Shown here: positions 1-7,219 of the stretch, piece by piece
Layout: each line of letters opens with the position of its first letter
Position numbering within the stretch: the stretch's first letter is position 1
DNA from: Natronohydrobacter sp.
Lineage (GTDB): Bacteria; Pseudomonadota; Alphaproteobacteria; Rhodobacterales; Rhodobacteraceae
Assembly (NCBI GenBank): GCA_007123015.1
Contig: SKSL01000202.1
Coordinates: forward strand, 1-13,421
DNA length: 13,421 bases
Reading direction: 5' to 3'
The notes under the pieces: generated by a model
What the model saw: the letters and a program-made list of their open reading frames with translations, nothing else
Told to the model about the DNA's origin: nothing
The model's database searches: none
Translations under genes and position numbers: made by a program

Positions 1-785
1 ATCGCACCGGAAATCCCCACTGCGATGTAAAGCTCAGGCGCAACGACCTTGCCGGTCTGGCCCACCTGCCAGTCATTCGGCGCATAGCCCGAATCGACAG
101 CCGCGCGCGACGCGCCCACGGCAGCCCCCAGCTTGTCGGCCAGCCCTTCGATGATCTTGAAATCATCTTCCGACCCGACACCGCGCCCGCCCGAGACGAC
201 AACCTTGGCAGATGTCAGCTCAGGTCGGTCAGAGGCAGCGACCTTGTCTTCGACCCATTCCGACAGGCCGGGTGTCTCGCCGACCGAAATCGTCTCGACG
301 GGCGCAGACCCGCCCTGGCCTGCCGCGTCAAAAGTCGAGGTGCGGATCGTCATGACCTTGGTCGCATCCGAGGATTTCACAGTCTGGATTGCATTGCCTG
401 CATAGATCGGGCGCTCGAATGTGTCAGCATCCACGATGGCGGTCACTTCCGAGATGACCATAACATCCAGAAGCGCGGCCACGCGGGGCAGGATGTTCTT
501 GGCATCCGTTGTCGCCGGGGCAAGAATGTGGCTGTAATCCCCCGCCAGCGCGACGATCAGCGCAGCGGTCGGTTCGGCCAGACGGTGGCTTAGGCTCGCA
601 TCCTCGGCACAGAGCACTTTCGCCACACCTTCGATCTTGGCCGCCTCGGCCGCTGCGTCGGCCGCCTTGGCCCCGGCGCAGAGCACTGTGACATCGCCCA
701 GCTGTGCTGCAGCGCTGGCGGCTTTCGAAGTCGCGTCGATATTCAACGCTCCATCGGTCACTTCGGCCAGAAGAAGAACTGCCAT
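1..785 (-). CDS. etfA: Electron transfer flavoprotein alpha subunit (partial, C-terminus off the left edge)
   Basis: EtfA pairs with EtfB to form the soluble FAD-containing electron transfer flavoprotein, which carries electrons from acyl-CoA and other flavin dehydrogenases to ETF-ubiquinone oxidoreductase. About 261 codons are visible, starting MAVLLLAEVTDG at the ATG at 785; family members are about 308 residues, so roughly the last 45 are missing. The N-terminal domain (about residues 1-190) and the start of the FAD-binding domain are seen, the latter with the conserved VVSGGRGVGSEDDF stretch and, at the cut edge, the YIAVGISGAI strand of the FAD site. The start codon overlaps the etfB stop by one base (TGATG), so the two subunits are almost certainly translationally coupled. 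No internal stop or frameshift is seen. The family call is secure; which dehydrogenases it serves cannot be read from the sequence. Confidence 0.96.
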   Translation of the reverse strand, partial: MAVLLLAEVTDGALNIDATSKAASAAAQLGDVTVLCAGAKAADAAAEAAKIEGVAKVLCAEDASLSHRLAEPTAALIVALAGDYSHILAPATTDAKNILPRVAALLDVMVISEVTAIVDADTFERPIYAGNAIQTVKSSDATKVMTIRTSTFDAAGQGGSAPVETISVGETPGLSEWVEDKVAASDRPELTSAKVVVSGGRGVGSEDDFKIIEGLADKLGAAVGASRAAVDSGYAPNDWQVGQTGKVVAPELYIAVGISGA

Positions 786-1546
786 CAGATCACCCCTGCT
801 TCATCTTTGAGTTTCGCCATCAGCTCATCCACCGAGCCCACCTTGACGCCCGCAGCGCGTGCGGCTGGTTCGGAGGTCTTCACAACGCTAAGCCGCGGCG
901 TGACATCCACACCGTAATCCGCAGGTGTCTTTTCATCGAGCGGCTTTTTCTTCGCTTTCATGATATTCGGAAGCGAGGCATAGCGCGGCTCGTTCAAGCG
1001 TAGGTCCACGCTGATGATCGCTGGCAGCTTGACTTTGATCGTCTGCAACCCGCCATCAACTTCGCGTGTGACAGTGGCGCTATCGCCGTCAACAGTGACC
1101 TCGGATGCGAAAGTCGCCTGCGCCCAGCCGGTCAGTGCACCCAGCATCTGACCCGTCGCGTTCATGTCATTGTCGATCGCTTGCTTCCCGCAGAGCACGA
1201 TCTGGGGCTGTTCTGCGTCGATCACGCCCTTGAGCAGCTTTGCCACGGCCAGCGGTTCGATATCCGTGTGCACATCATCTGCAGCTACGATCAGAATGGC
1301 GCGATCAGCCCCCATTGCAAGCGCGGTGCGCAGCGTTTCCTGCGCTTGTTTCACACCGATGGAGACGGCCACGATTTCCGAAGCAACGCCTTTTTCCCGC
1401 AGACGGATCGCTTCTTCCACGGCAATTTCGTCAAACGGGTTCATCGACATTTTCACATTCGCCAGATCGACCCCGCTGCCATCCGCTTTCACGCGGACTT
1501 TCACGTTATAGTCGATCACGCGCTTGACTGGCACGAGCACCTTCAT
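785..1546 (-). CDS. etfB: Electron transfer flavoprotein beta subunit
   Basis: EtfB is the AMP-binding partner of EtfA in the electron transfer flavoprotein of fatty-acid and amino-acid oxidation. The 253-residue product matches the usual family length of about 250. It begins MKVLVPVKRVIDYNVKVR, has the conserved NPFDEIAVEEAIRLRE stretch (about 37-52) and the GKQAIDNDMNATGQ nucleotide-binding region (about 120-133), and carries the ETF-beta signature around RLNEPRYASLPNIMKAKK. The ATG at 1546 is preceded by an AGAGGAGA ribosome-binding site. Its stop overlaps the etfA start by one base. It lies 121 bases downstream of the adenosyltransferase gene, so it may have its own promoter in that gap, although I cannot point to convincing -35/-10 boxes. 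Its propionate or fatty-acid setting is inferred from neighbours. Confidence 0.97.
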   Translation of the reverse strand: MKVLVPVKRVIDYNVKVRVKADGSGVDLANVKMSMNPFDEIAVEEAIRLREKGVASEIVAVSIGVKQAQETLRTALAMGADRAILIVAADDVHTDIEPLAVAKLLKGVIDAEQPQIVLCGKQAIDNDMNATGQMLGALTGWAQATFASEVTVDGDSATVTREVDGGLQTIKVKLPAIISVDLRLNEPRYASLPNIMKAKKKPLDEKTPADYGVDVTPRLSVVKTSEPAARAAGVKVGSVDELMAKLKDEAGVI

Positions 1547-1667
1547 TGGCGTGGGTCTCCTCTTGTAATAATCTTGCGTCAGCTTCTAACGAGACGCGAG
1601 TTTCGAAAACAGTACAAAATCGACCTATCGACTGGCTGCGACGCCGCGTCTCAGGGGATGTCAGGCG

Positions 1668-2240
1668 CTAACGGTTGGCGCCAGGCACCCAGAGAATGTC
1701 ATCAGCCCCGTCATTATTGGCGATCCGACCTGCCACGAAAAACCAGTCCGATAGCCGGTTGAGATATTTCACCGCCGATTCGTTGACCCCTTCGACTGTC
1801 GACAGGGCGACCGTTTCTCGTTCGGCCCGGCGTGCGACAGTGCGGCACAGATGCAGATGGGCCGCAAGCGGCGAGCCGCCCGGCAGGATGAAACTGCGCA
1901 GCGGTTCCAGCTTTGCGTTCATCACATCAATCTCGCTTTCCAGCCGGTTCACTTGTTCCGAAACAACGCGCAGCGGAGTGTATTCAGCTTCCTGGTCGCG
2001 CTCCATATCCGGGCGACACAAATCTGCCCCCAGATCAAACAGGTCATTCTGTATGCGCGCGAAGGCCGCCTCCATCTCGCCCTTGGCATGCAGCCGCGCC
2101 AGCCCGATGGTCGCGTTCAATTCGTCGACAGTGCCATAGGCGGTCACGCGCTGGCTATGCTTTGCCACGCGCGCGCCGTTGCCAAGTGCAGTATCACCCG
2201 CATCGCCCGTGCGAGTGTAGATTTTGTTCAGAACGACCAT
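1668..2240 (-). CDS. pduO: PduO-type cob(I)alamin/cob(I)yrinic acid a,c-diamide adenosyltransferase
   Basis: This enzyme transfers the 5'-deoxyadenosyl group of ATP to Co(I) corrinoids, making adenosylcobalamin, the cofactor of methylmalonyl-CoA and ethylmalonyl-CoA mutases. The 190-residue product shows the PduO/MMAB layout. The N-terminal ATP loop is TRTGDAGDTALGNGARV (about 9-25), a slightly altered form of the usual TKTGDxGTTGLGDGxRV. It is followed by AYGTVDELNATIG. Near residues 120-140 lies LPGGSPLAAHLHLCRTVARRAERE, whose RRAER arginines and glutamate contact ATP in this family. The C-terminal helix NRLSDWFFVAGR is also typical. The gene begins one base after the stop of the small membrane protein gene (TGATATG), so the pair is very probably translationally coupled. 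It is unrelated in fold to CobA/BtuR-type adenosyltransferases. Some annotations use other symbols for this family, so the name is less certain than the function. Confidence 0.93.
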   Translation of the reverse strand: MVVLNKIYTRTGDAGDTALGNGARVAKHSQRVTAYGTVDELNATIGLARLHAKGEMEAAFARIQNDLFDLGADLCRPDMERDQEAEYTPLRVVSEQVNRLESEIDVMNAKLEPLRSFILPGGSPLAAHLHLCRTVARRAERETVALSTVEGVNESAVKYLNRLSDWFFVAGRIANNDGADDILWVPGANR

Positions 2241-2241
2241 A

Positions 2242-2448
2242 TCAGGCCCCTTTTTGTCGGAAATACACGAAAACCATGATCAGCACGACTGCGCCGAATT
2301 GCGCATAGAGTCGCCAGCGCATCATGCGGTTTCCGTTCTTGCGGTTGAACTCGCCACCTTTCGCAAATCCGCCAATGCCGATGGCCAGAATGAGCAGGAC
2401 GCCCAGCGACATTGCAGCGGCCAGCAGGAACAGCGGATCGGAAAACAT
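2242..2448 (-). CDS. Small twin-transmembrane-helix protein, HIG1-like
   Basis: This is a 68-residue inner-membrane protein starting MFSDPLFLL. Helix 1 spans about residues 5-27. A basic loop (NRKNGNRMMRWRLYAQ, about 35-50) resembles the HIG1 family motif, and helix 2 spans about 47-63. Eukaryotic HIG1 proteins assist cytochrome oxidase and respiratory supercomplexes; the bacterial role is not established. I prefer the ATG at 2448 because AAGGGA lies just upstream at Shine-Dalgarno distance and the membrane helix starts at once. The reading frame is open upstream to 2589, but that part would overlap the dehydrogenase gene and lacks family-like sequence. The stop lies one base before the adenosyltransferase start. 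I recall the same pairing in other Rhodobacteraceae, which would suggest a conserved link, though nothing in the sequence explains it. Confidence 0.85.
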   Translation of the reverse strand: MFSDPLFLLAAAMSLGVLLILAIGIGGFAKGGEFNRKNGNRMMRWRLYAQFGAVVLIMVFVYFRQKGA

Positions 2449-2527
2449 GGTGGGTCCCTTCATCATGACATCACTGGTGTACTTAGCAGGGCAGACCGGA
2501 TTTTCGACAGTTCTGGTGAAGGATAGC

Positions 2528-3448
2528 TCAAAATTTCTGCAACAGCCAGTCCAGCGCTCGGGTCGGCAGAATCCGCCGCGCGGCACCAAGCACCTTGGTA
2601 GGTGTTGTCACATAGTAGCGCGCGCGGGGGTGGGGGGCTTCGAGTGCATGAATCAGGCAGCGGGTCACGGCGTCGGGCGGGAGTTCGAAAAAATCCGGGT
2701 CGCGCGTGTCATAGAGCCGCGCCAGCAGGCTGTCGCGGTAGTCCTGCGCACGCGGGCTGGCCTGCCAGTTGATCCATTTCTCGAAATGCGGGATCGAATT
2801 TTCCCGGATTCTCGAGGTGACAGGGCCGGGCTCTATCAGAATGACCTCGATCCCGGTTCCGGCCATTTCCAGCCGCAACACATCGCTCAACCCTTCCAGA
2901 GCGAATTTCGTGGCCACATAGGCACCGCGCCACTTCAGTGCCGCCAGCCCCAGAACCGAAGAGTTCTGGACGATCCGTCCTGCGCCTTGTGCGCGCATCA
3001 CGGGCAGGACCTGACGTGTCAGCTCATGCCACCCAAAGAGATTTGTCTCGAAAATCGTGCGCAGCGCGTCGGTGGGCAGGTCTTCGGTCGCGCCGGGAAT
3101 GGCATAGGCGCCATTATTGAACAGCGCGTCCAGCGTCCCATCTGTGCGCGCCAGAATATCCTGAAGCGCTGACGTGATGCTCGGCGCATCTGTATAGTCG
3201 AGCACAAGGCTTTCCAGCCCCTCGTCCCGAAGACGCGCGCAATCCTTGGGCTTGCGGCATGTCGCGAATACCTGCCAACCACGGGTTGCGAGCGTATGGG
3301 CCGCATGATGTCCGATCCCCGAAGAGCACCCGGTGATCAAGACGCTGCGTCTGCGATCAGGAGGTAAGATCGGACCAGTCCTCGCGCCTGCGATAGATCG
3401 TCGAGGGCGCGATATCCAATTCCTTCGCCGCCTGGGTGATCGAGCCAT
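2528..3448 (-). CDS. Short-chain dehydrogenase/reductase (classical SDR), start uncertain
   Basis: This is a cytosolic NAD(P)-dependent oxidoreductase with unknown substrate. Counting from the ATG at 3448 (306 residues), the Rossmann motif TGCSSGIG is at about 39-46, followed by a weakly kept NNAG motif (FNNGA). The catalytic residues are Asn136, Ser164, Tyr177 and Lys181 (the YVATK stretch), and IEPGP follows at about 205-209. The C-terminus ends LLQKF. The family usually starts a few residues before the first beta strand, which here is RSVLITG near 3350. No ATG or GTG exists there. The choices are the ATG at 3448, which overlaps the regulator gene by 92 bases and adds an arginine-rich tail, or the TTG at 3340, which gives 270 residues but shortens strand 1. 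Neither has a clear ribosome-binding site. It probably belongs to one transcription unit with the regulator and Hpt genes. The substrate and any tie to that phosphorelay are unknown. Confidence 0.85.
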   Translation of the reverse strand: MARSPRRRRNWISRPRRSIAGARTGPILPPDRRRSVLITGCSSGIGHHAAHTLATRGWQVFATCRKPKDCARLRDEGLESLVLDYTDAPSITSALQDILARTDGTLDALFNNGAYAIPGATEDLPTDALRTIFETNLFGWHELTRQVLPVMRAQGAGRIVQNSSVLGLAALKWRGAYVATKFALEGLSDVLRLEMAGTGIEVILIEPGPVTSRIRENSIPHFEKWINWQASPRAQDYRDSLLARLYDTRDPDFFELPPDAVTRCLIHALEAPHPRARYYVTTPTKVLGAARRILPTRALDWLLQKF

Positions 3449-4724
3449 GATGGCGCGCAATCGCGGCTCTGAGCGCGCGCGTTTCTATCTGTGCCATGGT
3501 CATGCCTGCAAGCGCCGTGTCCAGATCCAGAACAGCGCGACCCGCACCCGTCCCAAATTCCTGCGGGTCGCTTTGCGTTATCGGAAGCATCTGCCGTGTC
3601 AGCTCTGGACCGTCATTCAGGACAACAGCATGGCGCAGGCTGTTGCGCAATTCATGTAAATTGCCGTCCCAGGGCTGTATCTGAAGATGTGCCTGGGCCT
3701 CTGGGGTGATCCGGTTGAAGGTCTTGTTCTCTTGCTGTGCGATCTCGACCAGAAAGCGCTGGGCCAGCGCGGGGACATCTTCGCGCCGTTCGGAAAGACG
3801 CGGCAGAGCGACAGGCAAGACAAACAGGCGGTAATACAGTTCGGCCTGTAACTGCGCGTTCTGCAGCGCATGGCGTGGATCCTGTCTGGCTGCGCTGATG
3901 ACCCGGACCCCCCAGGACACAGGATCCTGCTGCCGATCCACCGCATGGTCCTTGTCAAAGACCGCGACCAGCCGGGTTTGCAGCTCTGCTGGCAGGTTTT
4001 GGGGGGAGAGAAGCAGCAGCGTGCCCCCCATGGCGCGGCGCATGGCGCTGTCTTCGCTCAATTCCGGACCAGAACCGCCACCGAAAAGCGTGGCCTCAAG
4101 CGCATTGCAGTCGGGTATGCCGCAATCGACCATTACGAATGGGCCTTCAGCGCGCGCCGAGTGCATATGGATCCAATAGGCGCAGGCCTTCTTCCCGGTG
4201 CCGCTTTGGCCGAGCAGGAATACAGGCGCATGCGACCGCGCGACCGCAGCAAGGACCGATTGCACATCGCGCATCACGGCAGAGCGGGCGACGAAACTGT
4301 CTGTCTCTGCGGCGGGGTCCCGGCGCTGTCTTTGCGCCTTGGCCCGGATTTCTGCCAGCGCGCTGGCGACCGTACTAGCCAGCCGAACATCGCCCAAAGG
4401 CTTTACCAGAAAGTCATAAGCCCCTTTGCGTGTTGCCTCGACAGCCTTGTTGACTGTTCCATTCGCGGTGATCACGATGACGCGTGTATCAGGCGCGACT
4501 GTGAGAAACTCGCGCATCAGGCCCAGCCCGTCGCCATCTGGCAGGATCATGTCAAGCAACACGACCGATGGGCGGGCCTGCGCAAAGGCTTGCCGCGCTT
4601 CATCGCAATTGCTGACACATATGGGCGCGAACCCGGCCCGGTTCAGGACAGAACGATACAACATCTGCAACGAGGGCGTGTCCTCGATCAGAAGAACTCC
4701 CGAAGACTTGGGGGAGGCGCTCAT
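3357..4724 (-). CDS. NtrC-type response regulator with degenerate AAA+ domain and Fis-type HTH
   Basis: This 455-residue regulator has the receiver / AAA+ / Fis-HTH layout of NtrC and LuxO. The receiver (about 8-125) is intact: acidic pair Glu14-Asp15, phosphoacceptor Asp58, Thr86 and Lys108. The central domain (about 143-370) is decayed. The Walker A loop survives as GQSGTGKK (172-179), but the GAFTGA sigma-54 contact loop is missing between LFG and GGTL. The Walker B Asp-Glu is Leu239-Ser240, the sensor I region reads ISAARQD, and the usual NVRELRN motif is NLHELRN (355-361). The C-terminal helix-turn-helix is clear (about 417-447, SITQAAKELDIAPSTIYRR). It is therefore probably a phosphorylation-controlled DNA-binding protein that does not remodel sigma-54 polymerase. 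Rhodobacter capsulatus NtrC, which also lacks GAFTGA and works with sigma-70, is a precedent. Its start overlaps the hpt stop by four bases (ATGA), making the Hpt protein its likely phosphodonor. Targets are unknown. Confidence 0.9.
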   Translation of the reverse strand: MSASPKSSGVLLIEDTPSLQMLYRSVLNRAGFAPICVSNCDEARQAFAQARPSVVLLDMILPDGDGLGLMREFLTVAPDTRVIVITANGTVNKAVEATRKGAYDFLVKPLGDVRLASTVASALAEIRAKAQRQRRDPAAETDSFVARSAVMRDVQSVLAAVARSHAPVFLLGQSGTGKKACAYWIHMHSARAEGPFVMVDCGIPDCNALEATLFGGGSGPELSEDSAMRRAMGGTLLLLSPQNLPAELQTRLVAVFDKDHAVDRQQDPVSWGVRVISAARQDPRHALQNAQLQAELYYRLFVLPVALPRLSERREDVPALAQRFLVEIAQQENKTFNRITPEAQAHLQIQPWDGNLHELRNSLRHAVVLNDGPELTRQMLPITQSDPQEFGTGAGRAVLDLDTALAGMTMAQIETRALRAAIARHHGSITQAAKELDIAPSTIYRRREDWSDLTS

Positions 4725-5080
4725 GGGTTGCTGCCATCTCGCTGTGCAATCTGCGCGCAGATATGAGCGGTTTCATCGACAACATCCGAGATATGTAACA
4801 GGCAGCTCGCGCGATCAGATTGCACAGCCGGCGACTCGAGCGCCACGCATAACTGCACCAGCCGCTGGGCACCAAGTGTCGCGGCTAGTCCGCGCAGGTT
4901 GTGCAGCACTTGCCCAAGCGTGTCATCGGTATTGCCGTACCCTTCAGCAGTTTTAAGACTATGCGCTCTGAGCGCGGTCTCAAGTTGCTGCAGATCTACG
5001 ACAAGCTGATTCCGTAAATCGTCCCCCCCCAAGGCGAACAGAGACGCGACTGTCGACGTGTCCAGACGTGTCGGCACCAT
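4721..5080 (-). CDS. Hpt domain phosphotransfer protein (LuxU-like size and setting)
   Basis: This is a 119-residue cytosolic, predicted all-helical protein consisting essentially of one histidine phosphotransfer domain. The motif LHNLRGLAATLGAQRLVQLC (59-78) matches the Hpt pattern HxLKG...LGA..L...C, with phospho-accepting His60 and the following Arg63-Gly64. No kinase, receiver or membrane segment is present, so it should relay phosphate from a hybrid sensor kinase encoded elsewhere to a response regulator. The four-base ATGA overlap with the regulator gene names the partner. The ATG at 5080 begins MVPTRLDTSTV; its ribosome-binding site is weak (only a distant GAG). A gap of 144 bases separates it from the prpE stop, so it may have its own promoter or be read through from prpE. 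Vibrio luxU is similar in length and also sits beside its regulator, but there luxO comes first. Confidence 0.85.
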   Translation of the reverse strand: MVPTRLDTSTVASLFALGGDDLRNQLVVDLQQLETALRAHSLKTAEGYGNTDDTLGQVLHNLRGLAATLGAQRLVQLCVALESPAVQSDRASCLLHISDVVDETAHICAQIAQRDGSNP

Positions 5081-5224
5081 GAAACAAGAACTCGCTCAAA
5101 ACAACATCAGTATCATGTGTCAGATTTTCCTGATCCACATATCACGCTGTTGCAAACATTACGCGAATTCCCAAGCGTCCTACAACTGTTTTAAGGTTGA
5201 CCTGAGGGCAACTTGACAGTGTCG

Positions 5225-7117
5225 CTATGGCTGCGCGTAGCCGAGCGACTGCAGCGCTTGCGTGATTTCATCCAGAATGGCAGGATCGTCGATGGTGGCG
5301 GGCATCTTGAACGCCTTGCCATCTGCGATGCTGACCATGGTGCCGCGCAAGATCTTGCCGGACCTGGTCTTCGGAAGTCGCTCCACAACCACAGCGAGTT
5401 TGAAAGCTGCCACAGGACCGATCTGGTCGCGTACCAGTTTCACGCATTCCTTGACCACATCAGCCGCAGCGCGGTCGGCGCCTTTGTTCAGGCACAGAAA
5501 GCCCAGCGGCAACTGACCCTTCAGATCATCGCTGATCCCGATCACAGCGCATTCGGCCACATCCGGGTGGCTGGCAAGCACTTCTTCCATGGCACCCGTT
5601 GACAGACGATGGCCTGCTACATTGATCACATCATCCGTGCGCGCCATGATATAGACATAGCCGTCTTCATCCATGTAGCCCGCATCCCCGGTCGCGTAAT
5701 ATCCGGGGAACTGCTCCAGATAGCTTTTGCGGAACCGCGCCTCGGCATTCCACAGATTGGGCAATGTGCCCGGTGGCAGCGGCAGCTTGGCAGCAATCGC
5801 GCCAAGATCTCCGGCTGCGACAGGATGACCGCCTTCATCAAGCACATGGATGTCATAGCCCGGCATGGCCACAGCAGGAGAGCCCAGCTTGACAGGCATC
5901 AATTCGACGCCGACAGGATTGGCCGCCATCGGCCAGCCAGTTTCAGTCTGCCACCAATGGTCGATCACAGGTACGTTCAGCTGGTCCTCGGCCCAGCGGA
6001 TCGTGTCCGGGTCCGCGCGCTCACCGGCCAGATAGACCTGTTTCAGACAGGACAGGTCATATTTGGTAACATATTCCCCTTTCGGGTCTTCACGCTTCAC
6101 TGCGCGGAAGGCGGTGGGCGCCGTGAAGAAGCTTTTCACGCCATGTTCGGAAATGACGCGCCAGAAGGTGCCCGCATCGGGGGTTCCTACGGGTTTGCCC
6201 TCGAAGACGATCGTAGTGTTGCCTGCGACCAAGGGCGCATAGCAGATATAGCTGTGGCCCACGACCCAACCGACATCTGACGCGGCCCAGAACACATCGC
6301 CCGGATCGACATTGTAGATATTCTTCATCGTCCATTGCAGCGCGACCAGATGACCGCCTGTCGCCCGGATCACACCCTTGGGCTGCCCGGTCGTGCCCGA
6401 GGTATAGAGGATATAGGCCGGATGAGCGCCGTCCACCGGGACACAGTCTGCAGGCGTCGCGCCGGCGACAAAATCGGTCCAGGCGTAATCACGCCCGCTG
6501 ACCAGATCCGCGACCAGCGCCTCGCGTTGCAGGATGACAGTGAAGTCGGGCTTATGCGTGGCCTCTGCGATGGCGCCATCCAGAAGCGGCTTGTAGGCGA
6601 CGACGCGCCCCGGCTCGATTCCGCAAGACCCTGCAATGATACATTTGGGCTGCGCATCGTCGATCCGTACAGCCAGTTCATGCGCGGCAAACCCGCCAAA
6701 GACCACCGAATGGATTGCCCCCAGTCGTGCGCAGGCCAGCATCGCCATCAGCGCTTCGGGCACCATCGGCATATAGATGATGACCCGGTCGCCCTTGGTC
6801 ACACCCTTGGCCGCCATGGCCCCTGCGAGCGCGGCCACCTGGTCGCGCATCTCTGTGTAGGTCAGTTTGGTGATCGAATCTGTCACCGGGCTGTCATGAA
6901 TGACCGCCACCTGATCGCCGCGCCCGGTCTCGACATGGCGATCCAGCGCATTCCAGCAGGTATTGACCACCCCGTCGCTGAACCATTCATAAAGCGGGGC
7001 CTTCTGGTCGAACAACGCTTTCGAGGGCGGCGTGATCCAGTCAATCGTCTGCGCTTGTTCCATCCAGAACCCATTGGGGTCCGTGATCGACCGTCGGTGC
7101 AGATCGGCGTAAGCCAT
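5225..7117 (-). CDS. prpE: Propionyl-CoA synthetase (propionate--CoA ligase)
   Basis: PrpE activates propionate with ATP and CoA through a propionyl-AMP intermediate, giving propionyl-CoA for the methylmalonyl-CoA or methylcitrate route. The 630-residue product is a full-length adenylate-forming enzyme. It has an acetyl-CoA-synthetase-like N-terminal region (SITDPNGFWMEQAQTIDW, about 10-27), the ATP loop YTSGTTGQPKG (238-248), the adenylate motif WWQTETGW (388-395), the hinge region YATGD, and the C-terminal RSGKILRG with Lys588, the residue controlled by acetylation in this family. The sequence follows PrpE more closely than Acs, for example RTDDVINVAGHRLSTGAMEE and the 630-residue length; acetate could be a side substrate. 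The ATG at 7117 is chosen because GGGAGGA lies seven bases upstream; the open frame continues to 7180 without family-like sequence. TTTGCAAA-like boxes upstream suggest control by an acyl-CoA-responsive regulator. Confidence 0.93.
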   Translation of the reverse strand: MAYADLHRRSITDPNGFWMEQAQTIDWITPPSKALFDQKAPLYEWFSDGVVNTCWNALDRHVETGRGDQVAVIHDSPVTDSITKLTYTEMRDQVAALAGAMAAKGVTKGDRVIIYMPMVPEALMAMLACARLGAIHSVVFGGFAAHELAVRIDDAQPKCIIAGSCGIEPGRVVAYKPLLDGAIAEATHKPDFTVILQREALVADLVSGRDYAWTDFVAGATPADCVPVDGAHPAYILYTSGTTGQPKGVIRATGGHLVALQWTMKNIYNVDPGDVFWAASDVGWVVGHSYICYAPLVAGNTTIVFEGKPVGTPDAGTFWRVISEHGVKSFFTAPTAFRAVKREDPKGEYVTKYDLSCLKQVYLAGERADPDTIRWAEDQLNVPVIDHWWQTETGWPMAANPVGVELMPVKLGSPAVAMPGYDIHVLDEGGHPVAAGDLGAIAAKLPLPPGTLPNLWNAEARFRKSYLEQFPGYYATGDAGYMDEDGYVYIMARTDDVINVAGHRLSTGAMEEVLASHPDVAECAVIGISDDLKGQLPLGFLCLNKGADRAAADVVKECVKLVRDQIGPVAAFKLAVVVERLPKTRSGKILRGTMVSIADGKAFKMPATIDDPAILDEITQALQSLGYAQP

Positions 7118-7182
7118 GGTATCGTCCTCCCTCAGAATGCCGTTAGGGCAGGGATAGACGCAAGGCAGGCGATGGCGCAATG

Positions 7183-7200
7183 GCTGTTACCGGCAACAGC
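7183..7200. promoter_or_regulatory. Near-perfect 18-bp palindrome in the prpE leader
   Basis: GCTGTTACCGGCAACAGC pairs arm to arm at every position but one (A opposite C), with a CCGG core. It lies 66 bases before the prpE ATG, between the TTTGCAAA-like boxes and the gene. It could be a repressor operator or an RNA hairpin in the leader. No T-run follows on either strand, so it is not a usual intrinsic terminator for maeB. No regulator can be named. Confidence 0.4.
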
Positions 7201-7219
7201 ATGTCTGCGCTGAATGAAA

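Noticed and set aside
3357..4724. A standard sigma-54 (RpoN) activator
   Set aside because: The receiver/AAA+/Fis layout suggests it, but GAFTGA and the Walker B acidic residues are missing, so the usual mechanism is not possible.
3870..4766. Long plus-strand open frame opposite the response regulator
   Set aside because: It mirrors the regulator and the hpt end, has no ribosome-binding site or domain, and is explained by codon bias.
5131..5144. FNR/FixK-like half sites TGAT and ATCA upstream of hpt
   Set aside because: The spacer is six bases instead of four and the outer TT/AA are missing, so it does not match an anaerobox.
5193..5214. Possible terminator after prpE (AAGGTTG ... CAACTT)
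   Set aside because: The stem is short and bulged, and no T-run follows on the minus strand.
5225..7117. Acetyl-CoA synthetase (acsA)
   Set aside because: Same superfamily, but the N-terminal region, length of 630 residues and C-terminal motifs follow PrpE better.
6335..7213. Plus-strand open frame opposite prpE
   Set aside because: Antisense shadow of a complete PrpE with no family-like sequence.
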